Assembly: GCF_024345575.1 (NCBI RefSeq) | Contig: NZ_JAGQBJ010000001.1 | Coordinates: 186,001-250,000 of the forward strand | Source: Cyanobium sp. Morenito 9A2 | GTDB taxonomy: Bacteria; Cyanobacteriota; Cyanobacteriia; PCC-6307; Cyanobiaceae | Length of the DNA: 64,000 nucleotides | Direction: 5' to 3' | Part shown: one piece after another, positions 35,153 to 43,050 of the stretch | Numbering within the stretch: position 1 is the first letter of the stretch | Layout: the number at the start of each line of letters is the position of its first letter | The notes under the pieces: model-generated | Database searches by the model: none | Told to the model about the DNA's origin: nothing | What the model saw: the letters and a program-made list of their open reading frames with translations, nothing else | Program-made: the position numbers and the translations under genes

Positions 35153-35491
35153 ATGGGGCGCAGAGGCATGGGTCGTTGTTCGACTTGGGCCCCCTTGCTG
35201 GGTCTTGGAGCCCTGGGCGCTCTTACCTCCGCTCTGCCGGTGTGGGCCGACAACCCGTACTCCAGCAAGTCAAACCAGGAACAGCAATTCCTCGACTACG
35301 GCCCCACCAACGGCAATTCCAAGGGAATCCTCGATGTCAAGAACCCTGGTGATCTGATCAACACTCTTCGCCGCTCTTCGGCCATGGACAACGCCACACC
35401 CCCCGGCGATGCCGTGGATCAGGCGCTCAGGGCACTGGAACTGCAGAAGACCCCGCCACCGGTTTCGGGGACACAGCTGAAGGGACCCTGA
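35153..35491 (+). CDS. Small secreted hypothetical protein
   Basis: 112 residues. An N-terminal signal peptide (hydrophobic core LLGLGALGALTSAL, cleavage after VWA) is followed by a soluble polar domain with the segments FLDYGPTNGNSKGILDVKNP and DLINTLRRSSAMDN. No known domain was recognised. It should be periplasmic. Its last 65 bases overlap the convergent TPR gene, which weakens confidence in the exact C-terminus. Function unknown. Confidence 0.7.
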   Translation: MGRRGMGRCSTWAPLLGLGALGALTSALPVWADNPYSSKSNQEQQFLDYGPTNGNSKGILDVKNPGDLINTLRRSSAMDNATPPGDAVDQALRALELQKTPPPVSGTQLKGP

Positions 35492-36290
35492 GGACCCGCA
35501 GGGGCGCTAATCCCCAGTCGGTGGCCACCTGATCGAGCCGTGGGTCGTCCTTGTCTGGGCTGCGCTCCCGGGCCTTTGCCAGGGCCGTCTGGGCCGCCTT
35601 GGTGTCACCCGCCTCCTGCTTGAGCAAGGCCAACGCCAGCAGCGGCCGTGGATCCCTGGGATGGTCAATGGCCAGTTTCAGGTAGAGCGCTTCAGCGGGA
35701 CCTGCTTGCTTTTGGCGCTGGAGCAGATCCGCGAGCAGCAGCCCCAGCGGCAGCGCGTTGGCCGAGGGGGGGGCGGTGTTGGCCCTGAGGAAGGCAGCCT
35801 GGAGCTGCGCTTGGGCCTCGCCGCTGCGTCCCTGTTCCATCTGAAGCAAGGTGCGGAGTTGCAGGGCCTCGATTCGATCGGGTGAAAGGTTGAGGATCTG
35901 CCGCACCTCCCGCTCGGCCCCGGTCCGGTCGTTCTGGTCCCGCCGCAGTTCCGCCAGCAGCAGCCGCAGGGGCCAGCGCTCCGGGTTCTGGTCCGCCAGC
36001 CGCTCCAGAAGCTTCGTGGCCTCAGCCTTCTGCTCGAGGGCCAGCAGGAGTTGCAACAGCCGCTCCTTTTCCGCTTCGCTGGCCCGTCCCTGGTCGACGG
36101 AACGCTGAAGCTGCTGGGCCTGGCGCTGCAGGGCGATCTGGTTGGGCAAGGGCCCCCCTGCCCCCGCTGAGCGTTGGCCGAGCCACCATCCCCCGGCCAG
36201 GCATAGCCCCGCCAAGGTCGCGATCAGCAACCCCAACCGCAGGCTGAGGCGCGATCCGGTGCCGGAGCCGGGGGGCGTGCGCGGGGCCAT
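35427..36290 (-). CDS. Tetratricopeptide-repeat protein, membrane-anchored
   Basis: 287 residues. One N-terminal membrane helix (about 18-40, LGLLIATLAGLCLAGGWWLG) anchors a chain of helical repeats. Helix pairs such as AEREVRQILNLSPDRIEALQ, and later AEALYLKLAIDHPRDPRPL, are TPR-like. The protein resembles the TPR domain of CcmH/CycH-type chaperones, but nothing else here points to cytochrome biogenesis. Probably a scaffold for protein interaction on the outer face of the membrane. It is convergent with the secreted-protein gene and divergent from the 36374 gene. Confidence 0.8.
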   Translation of the reverse strand: MAPRTPPGSGTGSRLSLRLGLLIATLAGLCLAGGWWLGQRSAGAGGPLPNQIALQRQAQQLQRSVDQGRASEAEKERLLQLLLALEQKAEATKLLERLADQNPERWPLRLLLAELRRDQNDRTGAEREVRQILNLSPDRIEALQLRTLLQMEQGRSGEAQAQLQAAFLRANTAPPSANALPLGLLLADLLQRQKQAGPAEALYLKLAIDHPRDPRPLLALALLKQEAGDTKAAQTALAKARERSPDKDDPRLDQVATDWGLAPLRVLRVPSAVSPKPVAGSSAVPVP

Positions 36291-36373
36291 GGGAAGGGTG
36301 TGGCTGGGCGCCAGTCTGGGGCAAGGGAGCAGGACTACATTGGCGATTGGGCCAAGGGTTGCCCCCAGAGACC

Positions 36374-37177
36374 ATGCGTCAGCATCCGATTTCCCCGGTC
36401 ACCGAACCGCTTCAATACCGGGCCATCGGCGTGGTGCGGGGACGCTATGTCCCTGACGACGCCGGGCAGCTCACCCGCGGCCACATTCACACCGAGGACG
36501 GCACGGTGATCGAAGCCGTGGTGCTGGGGCGCGTGCTGAACCTGATGCGTCGCCACCTGGATTTGGCCACACCCCATCTGTGGGTCGTCTATCCCCGCTT
36601 CCGCGAAACCGACTTTCTGCACCTGCAGATGGTGGGGGTTTGGGAGCCGAGCACCCTGGCGACGAACTCAGATGGCGCCGAAACCACCGACGGAACTCCC
36701 GCCAGCGCACCCACCGCCAGTGAAGCCTCGGCCGAGGGGGCGACCCCACCGGAGCCCCAGCGCTCCGACGCCCTGCCCGAGGGCGATGACTACTTTTCCG
36801 TGCGCGGCGAGCTGATCTACACCCGTCCGGAAAGCGCCGATCTGGTGATCAAGGTGCGTCAGATGCCCCGCCCCGACGGCAGTCGGCCCACACCGTTCAA
36901 GCTGCAGCTCAAGGGCACGGTGCCCATGGAGCACCTGCGCCATTTCGTCTCCCTCGATGTGCGCCGCACGGGCCAGCAGCTCCACATGGAGCGCTTCGAG
37001 GTGATTGCCCCGATGCCCCAGCGGGGCAACCGCGGCGGCAAGGCCAGGGGCAAGGGCCAGGGCGACCGCGGTCCCTCCCGCGACGGAGCCCGTAAGACCT
37101 CCCCCCGCAGCGGTCCCGCCACGGGTGGTCCCGCCACCGGTCCCCACCGCAACGCGATCATCCGACCGGGCCGCTGA
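36374..37177 (+). CDS. Hypothetical protein with basic Gly/Arg-rich tail
   Basis: 267 residues from ATG at 36374; the frame extends to a TTG at 36347, but ATG fits better. Residues 1-90 form a compact beta domain (YRAIGVVRGRYVP, then LWVVYPRFRET). A low-complexity Ala/Thr/Glu linker follows. A second beta domain (YFSVRGELIYTRPESADLVIK, shown in part) precedes a strongly basic tail (RGNRGGKARGKGQGDRG and on) suited to RNA or DNA contact. I recognise it only as a cyanobacteria-type conserved protein. It is followed one base later by the M41-like gene, the next member of an operon reaching to 40176. Confidence 0.75.
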   Translation: MRQHPISPVTEPLQYRAIGVVRGRYVPDDAGQLTRGHIHTEDGTVIEAVVLGRVLNLMRRHLDLATPHLWVVYPRFRETDFLHLQMVGVWEPSTLATNSDGAETTDGTPASAPTASEASAEGATPPEPQRSDALPEGDDYFSVRGELIYTRPESADLVIKVRQMPRPDGSRPTPFKLQLKGTVPMEHLRHFVSLDVRRTGQQLHMERFEVIAPMPQRGNRGGKARGKGQGDRGPSRDGARKTSPRSGPATGGPATGPHRNAIIRPGR

Positions 37178-37178
37178 G

Positions 37179-37862
37179 ATGGGGCTTCGGCCGACCGGCG
37201 CTCCATCCGTCACCGACGACGGTCCGGCCCTGCGGGCGGGGATGGTGGTGGGGGGCGTCACGGTGGCGGCGTTGCTGGGGCCTTTTGTTGGCCTCGGCGC
37301 GGCACCGGTCGCCCTCGGGACGGCAGCCGCCCTGGGTGCCCTCAGCCTCGATGCCGCCCGCTTCGGCGGCCTGGGCGGCCACCTGTTGGCCGAAGCCCTG
37401 CCCGGCGGTCGGGCCCGCCTGCGGCGCATTGCCCTCCATGAGGCCGCCCATGCCCTGGTGGCCAGCGAAAACGGCCTGACCGTGAAGCAGGTGCTGGTGG
37501 GGAGCCTGGCCTGCCTGCGGGCGGGCCTGCGCTGCAACGGGAGCACCGCCTTCGAACTGCCAGCGGCGGTCAAGCTCCAAGCTGAGGATCTGCGCCGTTG
37601 GAGTCGCATGCTCCAGGCCGGCATGGTCGCCGAAGAGCTGCACTTCGGCCGTGCCCTCGGCGGCGCTGACGACCGGGTCCTGCTCGGGCGGCTGTGGGGA
37701 CTTTCAGGCCACGATGTGGACACCGCCCAGCGGGAGCAGCGGCGCGCCCGCCGCGAGGTGGAACAGTGGCTGCGACGGGAGACCGGCCGCCTGGAGGCCG
37801 AGGCCGAACGGCTGCTGGCGCGTGCCCCCACGCTGCTGCGCCCGATGACCCCAGCCCGATGA
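37179..37862 (+). CDS. Free-standing M41-like (FtsH-type) metallopeptidase domain protein
   Basis: 227 residues. After a hydrophobic N-terminal part (two Gly/Ala-rich segments, about 20-60) comes RIALHEAAHALVASE, the HExxH zinc motif in the M41/FtsH form, followed by helices like those of the FtsH protease domain (GMVAEELHFGRALGGADDR, where FtsH has G..AE). There is no AAA ATPase module, so it cannot unfold substrates like FtsH. Stand-alone proteins of this kind occur in cyanobacteria; their role is not established. Its stop overlaps the larC ATG at 37859. A longer frame from 37005 overlaps the previous gene and is rejected. Confidence 0.8.
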   Translation: MGLRPTGAPSVTDDGPALRAGMVVGGVTVAALLGPFVGLGAAPVALGTAAALGALSLDAARFGGLGGHLLAEALPGGRARLRRIALHEAAHALVASENGLTVKQVLVGSLACLRAGLRCNGSTAFELPAAVKLQAEDLRRWSRMLQAGMVAEELHFGRALGGADDRVLLGRLWGLSGHDVDTAQREQRRARREVEQWLRRETGRLEAEAERLLARAPTLLRPMTPAR

Positions 37863-39076
37863 CCCTGGCCTATGTCGATTGCCCCACCGGCCTGGCGGGG
37901 GACATGCTGCTGGCGGCGCTGTTCGATCTGGGGCTGCCCCGGGAGCGGGTGGAGGAGCCCCTTGCTCAGGTGGGCCTGGCCGGGGGGTACCGCCTGCAGT
38001 GGCAGGAGGGCCGCAGCGGCGGTCTTCGAGGTCTCACGGTGCATGTTGAAGCGCTGGAGCCGCAGCCTCTCCATCGCCCCTGGAGCGCGATCCGGACCTT
38101 GCTGGAAACCAGCCCCCTCGAGGGGGCCCTGCGCGAGCGGGTGGTGGCGGTGTTCCAGTGGCTGGCGGAGGCGGAGGGGGCGGTTCATGGCCTTCCGCCC
38201 GAGCAGGTTCATTTCCATGAGGTGGGCGCCATCGATGCCCTGGTGGATGTGGTCGGGGTCTGCGCCGGTCTGCTCCATTTCGGCGTTGATGAGCTCATCT
38301 GTGCGCCACCGCCCGCTGGCCATGGCACCGTGCGCACGGCCCACGGCCCGCTGCCCCTGCCAGCCCCGGCGGTGCTGGAACTGGCCGTCCGCGCCGCCGT
38401 CCCCCTAGCCAGCAGCGCGGGCTTCCCCCCTGGAGAACTCACCACCCCAACGGGCCTGGCCCTGATGGTCACCTGGGCGAGCCGCTTCGCCCAGGCCCCC
38501 GCCCTGGTGCCCCAGCGGGTGGGCATGGGTCTGGGGACGCGCACCCTCGATCGCCCCAACCTGCTGAGGCTCTGGCTTGCCCCGTCCAGCCCCCAGCAGG
38601 GGGGCCCAGGGCTTGAAGCCGGCGAGATCCTCGAACCCCTGCTCCTGCAGCAGGCCCAGGTGGATGACGCCAGCCCCGAGGACCTGGCCTTCCTGATGGA
38701 GGAGCTGCGCGGGGCGGGGGGCCTGGAGGTGTTCAGCCAGCCGATCGCCATGAAAAAGGGCCGCCCGGCGGCGTTGATCAGCGTGCTCGTGGCCCCTGAG
38801 CGCGCCGGCACCCTGCGACGGGTCTGGTGGACCCACAGCAGCAGCCTGGGGGTGCGCGAGCAGCTCCAGCAGCGCTGGAGCCTGCCCCGGAGCAGCCGCA
38901 GCCTCGCGACGCCTTGGGGCCCCGTGCGCATCAAGGAGGCGCACAGCCCGACAGGCCGTCGAACCATGAAGCCGGAGTACGAGGATCTGGCAGCCCTCGC
39001 CCGCCGCCATGGGCTCCCACTGCACCAGTTGCGCGCGGCGGTTCAGGCGGCCTGGGCCAGCGAGGAGAGGCCATGA
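37859..39076 (+). CDS. larC: Nickel-pincer cofactor biosynthesis protein LarC-like
   Basis: 405 residues. LarC inserts nickel into the pincer cofactor of lactate racemase; many genomes carry it without known racemase. Diagnostic features are YVDCPTGLAGDMLLAALFDLG at the start (YFDCxxGxAGDM type, shown in full here), VHFHEVGAIDALVDVVG, and the TTPTGLALM and KKGRPA segments. Unlike the classic LarC1/LarC2 pair made by frameshift, this is a single uninterrupted frame. The gene lies in an operon with the M41-like gene upstream (overlap at 37859-37862) and a flippase-like membrane gene downstream (ATGA overlap at 39073). No LarB or LarE is in the window. Confidence 0.9.
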   Translation: MTLAYVDCPTGLAGDMLLAALFDLGLPRERVEEPLAQVGLAGGYRLQWQEGRSGGLRGLTVHVEALEPQPLHRPWSAIRTLLETSPLEGALRERVVAVFQWLAEAEGAVHGLPPEQVHFHEVGAIDALVDVVGVCAGLLHFGVDELICAPPPAGHGTVRTAHGPLPLPAPAVLELAVRAAVPLASSAGFPPGELTTPTGLALMVTWASRFAQAPALVPQRVGMGLGTRTLDRPNLLRLWLAPSSPQQGGPGLEAGEILEPLLLQQAQVDDASPEDLAFLMEELRGAGGLEVFSQPIAMKKGRPAALISVLVAPERAGTLRRVWWTHSSSLGVREQLQQRWSLPRSSRSLATPWGPVRIKEAHSPTGRRTMKPEYEDLAALARRHGLPLHQLRAAVQAAWASEERP

Positions 39077-40176
39077 CAGAACCACAAGCCCATCCCCTCC
39101 AGCGGGCGATCGGTGCCATCCGTGGCCGCCTCGCCCACTGGCGGCAGGGGGCGCTCGGACTGGTCGGTCGTCTTCGCTGGCCGAAGCTGCCTCCCCTGCC
39201 CGGCGGCGGCCGGCTCTGGGTGGGTCTGGCCAGCGTCGGCTTCGTGCTCGCTGCGCTGCTCAACAACGGCCGTCAACTGGCCCTGCTCTCCCTCGATGGC
39301 CAGGGCTCGGCCTGGCTGCTGCTTGGTGTGGGGGTGAGCCTGCTGAGCCTGGTGGTCAATGCTCTGGCCTGGGCGACTGGCTTGCGTTGGCTGGGCCTGA
39401 ACCCAGCCTGGGGGGCCACCGTGCTGCTGTTTTTGAGCAGCAACCTGCGCAAGTACCTTCCCGGCGGCATCTGGCACCTGGTGGAGCGCATCCAGGTGTT
39501 GCGCGCTGGAGGTGTCGTCACGGCCAGCCCCCTTTCGGCCCAGCGGGCGGTGCTGGCGGTACTGCTCGATCCCGTTCTGATGGCCGCCGCCGCCCTGGCC
39601 CTGGTGCCCGTGGGTCTGTGGCCCCTGCAGGGAGCGGACCGATGGGCACTGCTGGCCCTGGTGCCGCTGCTGGCCTTGGTGCCGCGCTGGTTCCAGCCCC
39701 TGCTGGGCGTTTTGGAGCGCCGGCGGCTGGCCCAGCTGCGGGCGCGACTCCCCCAGGATGCGGCCCTGGGGGCTGAACAGATCTCGGGTGCCGTCGCACC
39801 CCCGCTTCCGGGCTATCCCCTGGGGCCCCTGCTGGCGGAGTTGCTGTTTGTGCTGCTGCGCTTCGGCGGCTTCGCCTGCTGCGTCGTGGCCTTCGATCAA
39901 CAGCTTTCCCTGGGCTGGGGCCACTGGTTGGCGGGCTTCGCCCTGGCCTGGACCGCTGGCCTGGTGGTGCCCGGGGCGCCGGGGGGGCTGGGGGTGTTCG
40001 AGGCCACCCTGCTGCTGCGCCTGGGGATGGAGCTGCCTGAAGCGCCCCTCTTGGCGGTGGCGCTCAGTTACCGCCTGGTGACGGTGGCTGCGGATCTCCT
40101 GGCGGCGGGTACGGCCCGGCTCGATCAACGCTGGTGGGCGCAGACCCGAGTGCCCCATCGCCAGTCGGGACCCTGA
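39073..40176 (+). CDS. UPF0104/lysylphosphatidylglycerol synthase-type flippase-like membrane protein
   Basis: 367 residues with about eight hydrophobic helices. NLRKYLPGGIWHLVERI is the conserved motif of this family (compare RYxPGxxW), and VVPGAPGGLGVFEA with the flanking helix is the second one. MprF-like flippases and the UPF0104 group share the fold and move lipids or lipid-linked sugars. The substrate is unknown here. The start at ATG 39073 overlaps the larC stop. It is the last gene of the operon that begins at 36374. Confidence 0.82.
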   Translation: MTEPQAHPLQRAIGAIRGRLAHWRQGALGLVGRLRWPKLPPLPGGGRLWVGLASVGFVLAALLNNGRQLALLSLDGQGSAWLLLGVGVSLLSLVVNALAWATGLRWLGLNPAWGATVLLFLSSNLRKYLPGGIWHLVERIQVLRAGGVVTASPLSAQRAVLAVLLDPVLMAAAALALVPVGLWPLQGADRWALLALVPLLALVPRWFQPLLGVLERRRLAQLRARLPQDAALGAEQISGAVAPPLPGYPLGPLLAELLFVLLRFGGFACCVVAFDQQLSLGWGHWLAGFALAWTAGLVVPGAPGGLGVFEATLLLRLGMELPEAPLLAVALSYRLVTVAADLLAAGTARLDQRWWAQTRVPHRQSGP

Positions 40177-40229
40177 CTCCCATGCCCTGGGTCCTGCACC
40201 TTGATCGCAATTAGCCGTACTCTTGAGAA

Positions 40230-40703
40230 ATGCCTGCCATCCCGGGCGCCGGCCCGCCGCCGCCGGACCAAGCCCTGCGCTCCAACCTGCACGACCGCGG
40301 GCAGCGGCTCACCCCCCAGCTGCAGCGCGTGCTGGAGTTGTTCGAACGCATTGGTGAAGGCAGCCATCTGAGCGCCGAAGAGGTGCATCAGCGCTTGATC
40401 CGCTCCGATGGCCGCGTTTCTTTGGCCACCGTCTACCGCACCCTGCGGTTGCTGAGTTCCCTAGGGCTGCTGCAGGAGTTGGAGTTGCCCGAAGGTGGCC
40501 GTCGATTCGAGTTGGCGGGCGACGCCCACCGCGACCACCATCATCTGGTTTGTGTGCGCTGCGGCCGCACCGAGGAATTCGAAAGCACCTCCGTGATCAG
40601 CGCCGGCGAGCAGGCGGCCCTGGCCCATGGTTTCCGGCTGCTTGAGTGCGTGCTCAACGTGCGCGGGCTCTGCCCTTCCTGCGCTGTGGCGGAGCGGGAT
40701 TGA
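40230..40703 (+). CDS. fur: Fur-family metalloregulator, probably ferric uptake regulator
   Basis: 157 residues. The winged-helix domain carries QRLTPQLQRVLELFE and the recognition segment VSLATVYRTLRLLSSLGLLQEL, which is shown in part. The regulatory metal site is DAHRDHHHLVCVRCGRTEEFE, and the structural zinc Cys pairs are CVRC and CPSC. This is the full Fur pattern. Because a second Fur-family gene beside znuA (54119) is better read as Zur, and iron genes cluster around this one, Fur is the likely identity. It would repress iron-uptake genes when iron is sufficient. It is transcribed from its own 53-base upstream region. Confidence 0.9.
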   Translation: MPAIPGAGPPPPDQALRSNLHDRGQRLTPQLQRVLELFERIGEGSHLSAEEVHQRLIRSDGRVSLATVYRTLRLLSSLGLLQELELPEGGRRFELAGDAHRDHHHLVCVRCGRTEEFESTSVISAGEQAALAHGFRLLECVLNVRGLCPSCAVAERD

Positions 40704-40806
40704 GCAGAGGCTTCTGGAGGGTGGCGGGCAGCTGGAGTTGTTGCTCGGCCCAGTGGGCGGCGAGCGCGGTCAGAAGGCTCGAGCGGTCTCCATGCAGACG
40801 AACCAT
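40654..40806 (-). CDS. Possible 50-residue basic protein overlapping the fur end
   Basis: A short frame on the minus strand encodes MVRLHGDRSSLLTALAAHWA, then a helical and basic end. Codon use is sensible, but it overlaps the 3' end of fur by 50 bases and has no clear ribosome-binding site. No family is recognised. Keep only as a candidate. The rest of the gap to 41182 contains no gene that I can support, apart from the operators listed separately. Confidence 0.3.
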   Translation of the reverse strand: MVRLHGDRSSLLTALAAHWAEQQLQLPATLQKPLLNPAPPQRRKGRARAR

Positions 40807-41095
40807 GGCATGTAGGGAAAATACGGTTTCAAGCCTGGGGTGAGTCCTGGCCTGGGTCGCGTCTGATCGCACCGCCCCAGGCCCCCGAGGGCACAACTGC
40901 AGCGCCCGGAGGTTACAGACCTGGCATCGGGTGACCTCGGCTCGGCGGGCTGGCGGCATGGGCGCCTGGAGCGGGTGCGACCAGGGGATGATCCCTGTCG
41001 GCGGCGGCCCCACCTGGCTGGGGCCCAGCGGTCCGGCGACGACTCGGCACCTCAGCCGCCAGGCGAGCGCTGCCTCGCCCCGAAGAACTTGCTAT

Positions 41096-41110
41096 TGAGA
41101 ATCGCTTGCA
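41096..41110. promoter_or_regulatory. Fur-box-like site 1 upstream of Crp/Fnr regulator
   Basis: TGAGAATCGCTTGCA fits the 7-1-7 Fur box (TGATAATNATTATCA) at 10 of 14 defined positions. It lies 73 bases before the regulator start at 41183. Together with site 2 it suggests repression by Fur when iron is sufficient. Confidence 0.45.
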
Positions 41111-41133
41111 ATTTGGAGCGCGCTTGTTTAGGT

Positions 41134-41148
41134 TGAGAGTCATTCGCA
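41134..41148. promoter_or_regulatory. Fur-box-like site 2 upstream of Crp/Fnr regulator
   Basis: TGAGAGTCATTCGCA matches the same 7-1-7 consensus at 10 of 14 positions. It starts 38 bases after site 1, and the two 17-base segments that begin with TTGAGA resemble each other closely, so they read as paired operators. Confidence 0.45.
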
Positions 41149-41162
41149 ACAGCGCCTCCGCG

Positions 41163-41178
41163 GGGGGCGCCTGCCCCC
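41163..41178 (+). promoter_or_regulatory. GC hairpin just upstream of the Crp/Fnr regulator start
   Basis: GGGGGC-GCCT-GCCCCC can form a 6-bp all-GC stem ending four bases before the ATG at 41183, where a ribosome-binding site would normally be. No Shine-Dalgarno sequence is visible. It may limit translation. Confidence 0.35.
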
Positions 41179-41182
41179 GCCG

Positions 41183-41776
41183 ATGAGTTTCCGATTCCTC
41201 CCCGATCAGCCTCTCCATCCCGTGCGCATGCCGGTGGGGCAGACAGTCCTGCTGGATCCCACCCTGCGCCCCGGGGGGCGCTGCATCGAGGTGATCGAGG
41301 GTGTGGCGCGGGTCTACTGCCCCTGCGAAGAGACTGAGGGCATGACGATCGCGTTCCTGCAGAGCGGTGATCAGCTCCGCACCGATCGCCTCTGCAGTGA
41401 GGGCGTCTGCGTCGAGGCGCTCACCCCCCTGGTCTTCCGCAGCGACGCCGAGCCCCTGGCTGTCGGCGGTTTCGACCCGGTCAACGAGTGGACCCTGCAA
41501 CTTCTGCGCATCCGCCACCTGGGTTCGGCCGACCAGCGCCTCCAGGCCCTGCTGGCCCTGCTGGTGAACCGCCTGGGGCGCCGCTGCGGCGCCTGGTGCG
41601 AGCTGCCGTTCCGGCTCACCCACGAGCGCATCGGTGAACTGATCGGCACCACCCGGGTCACCAGCACCCGGCTGATCTCCCGCATACGTCAGGCCCGGTT
41701 GCTGGAGGCCCCCGCCGGAGAATGCGGCCTGCGGCTGGCACCGGCGCTGGTGGACTCCGCCCCCCTGGCGGCCTGA
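41183..41776 (+). CDS. Crp/Fnr-family transcriptional regulator, IdiB-like candidate
   Basis: 197 residues. The N-terminal 110 residues are a cupin-like sensory domain (GGRCIEVIEGVARVYCPCEE) without an obvious cyclic-nucleotide motif. The C-terminal helix-turn-helix is typical of Crp/NtcA: FRLTHERIGELIGTTRVTSTRLISRIRQ, given here as overlapping parts LTHERIGELIGTTRV and TSTRLISRIRQ. In Synechococcus elongatus, IdiB is a Crp-type activator of idiA under iron starvation and is Fur-regulated; two Fur-box-like sites here and the futA/idiA homologue in the same region suggest a similar role. That identity is inference. Its stop overlaps the next gene by one base. Confidence 0.85.
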   Translation: MSFRFLPDQPLHPVRMPVGQTVLLDPTLRPGGRCIEVIEGVARVYCPCEETEGMTIAFLQSGDQLRTDRLCSEGVCVEALTPLVFRSDAEPLAVGGFDPVNEWTLQLLRIRHLGSADQRLQALLALLVNRLGRRCGAWCELPFRLTHERIGELIGTTRVTSTRLISRIRQARLLEAPAGECGLRLAPALVDSAPLAA

Positions 41777-42081
41777 TGACTCCATTGCGGCCCCCATCGG
41801 CGCCTCAGCCGTCACAGAGCCTGGTCGGAAGCCTTTGCGGGGCCATGGGGGCCCTGCGCTGCCGTGGCGGGCAGATCCATGCCCAGCTGCAACGCTGTCA
41901 GGACGCCGGATTGCGGGAGCGCCTCGGTCGGGAGTTCGCCGACCTGCAAGGGCGGCGGCGGGAGCTCCAGGGCCGGGTTCGTGTGCTGCAACGCAGCGGG
42001 CTCAAGGATTCCCTGGCCCTGGCTTTCCTCGCGGAGATCAGCCGCCGACCGCTGATCCCGGCTGGGGCGATTCGTTCCTGA
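41776..42081 (+). CDS. Hypothetical helical protein, 101 residues
   Basis: Small, mainly helical protein with no recognised family: LVGSLCGAMGALRC, then a charged segment rich in Arg and Gln (LGREFADLQGRRRELQGR). There is no signal or membrane segment. The TGATG junction with the Crp/Fnr gene indicates coupled translation and a probable functional link to it. Its 3' end overlaps the convergent ferritin gene by 44 bases. Could be a partner of the regulator or unrelated. Confidence 0.6.
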   Translation: MTPLRPPSAPQPSQSLVGSLCGAMGALRCRGGQIHAQLQRCQDAGLRERLGREFADLQGRRRELQGRVRVLQRSGLKDSLALAFLAEISRRPLIPAGAIRS

Positions 42082-42658
42082 GTTCAGCATCAAGAATCAG
42101 CAGGGGGGCCGGTTGCCCCTGGCTGAAGCGAATCCGCCCGAGCAGATGGGCGGTCTGGTCTTCGGCGGCGATCTGTCGGTGCACGATGGGATCGAGGAAC
42201 ACCGTGGTGCGCACATCCCCGGCCCGCTCGGCCCCTTCGTAGAGCTGCTGCAGGGAGGTGGTCACATCGGTCTCCAGTTGAAAGGCCGTCGCGAAGATGT
42301 CCAGGGGCGATGACCAGTTCTGGCGGGGGGCCGGCAACGGGGCCAGTTGCACGGTCTGCCCCCTGGCCACGAGGTAATCGGCGAACTCGGTGGCGTGTTG
42401 TTGTTCTCCCAGGGATTCCTGGTGCAGGTACTGGGCGAACCCCCGCAGGTCCCGTTCGTCAAACCAGATCGCCATGGCCCAGTAGGTGGCGCTGGCCCGT
42501 CGTTCCAGGTTCATGTGTTCCTGAAGGCCCGCCAGAAGAACGTTGTCGAGGGCCTGCGCCATGGCCCGCCCGGCTGGGCCGGTGGCCACTTGGGCGCTGG
42601 GCTCGCCGCTGATCAGTTCGGCTGCGGTCGCGGCATGGAGCGGGTCGGTGGTCGCCAT
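42038..42658 (-). CDS. Ferritin
   Basis: Iron-storage protein, about 206 residues from ATG at 42658; the frame extends to 42718, but the extra residues do not look like ferritin. The ferroxidase-site residues fit the family: EHMNLERRASATYW (Glu and Glu-Arg), FAQYLHQESLGEQQHATEF (Glu, Glu and His) and a later Glu in HRQIAAEDQT. The long C-terminus beyond helix D is unusual and Pro-rich. It would store iron in a 24-meric shell, near the iron regulators. No clear Fur box was seen in its upstream region. It is convergent with the 41776 gene. Confidence 0.88.
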   Translation of the reverse strand: MATTDPLHAATAAELISGEPSAQVATGPAGRAMAQALDNVLLAGLQEHMNLERRASATYWAMAIWFDERDLRGFAQYLHQESLGEQQHATEFADYLVARGQTVQLAPLPAPRQNWSSPLDIFATAFQLETDVTTSLQQLYEGAERAGDVRTTVFLDPIVHRQIAAEDQTAHLLGRIRFSQGQPAPLLILDAELRNESPQPGSAVGG

Positions 42659-42806
42659 CCGTAGGGGCCCCGGGAGGTTGAAGCCTAGGGGGAAGGCGAG
42701 AGTCCAGTGGTGTGCCATTTGCTACCCGGGCTTGTTCACTGGCGAGGATTCCCTGGTGCGATCCGGATTACGGTGAATCCAGAGAATTCATGTTTCAGGC
42801 TTCGCC

Positions 42807-42950
42807 ATGGGAGTGTTCATGCAGGGTCTTTCGGATGAGACGCAGTCATCGGTCAAGCGACTTTTGAGAGCCTTCAAGAAGAAGGGATGCAAGCGCCAGA
42901 AGTGCTCCAAGTGGAAGGGGGGTCGCTGCTGCTGCGGGAATGAATCGTGA
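42807..42950 (+). CDS. Cys- and Lys-rich micropeptide, 47 residues
   Basis: A frame too short for ordinary gene calling, encoding 47 residues from ATG at 42807, or 43 from ATG at 42819, which has a GGGAG ribosome-binding stretch 5 bases upstream and is preferred. The body is LSDETQSSVKRLLRAFKKKG, and a Cys motif follows: a Cys, a second Cys after four residues, then three adjacent Cys (CKRQKC, GGRCCC) near the end. This resembles small metal-binding peptides in composition only; no family is recognised. It lies just upstream of the divergent ferritin gene. The remaining bases of the gap to 43050 show nothing else. Confidence 0.55.
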   Translation: MGVFMQGLSDETQSSVKRLLRAFKKKGCKRQKCSKWKGGRCCCGNES

Positions 42951-43050
42951 ATTGATCACGACACTGGTTCGGCTTTGTTTTCAGCACGGTTGATCATTTG
43001 AACCCTTGGGCTCATTGCCTGCACCCCAGGGTTCTTCGGCCTTGTCTTGC

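Noticed and set aside
36668-38344. 558-residue minus-strand frame under the M41-like and larC genes
   Set aside because: Antisense to motif-supported genes; Arg/Ser/Ala-rich with no recognised domain.
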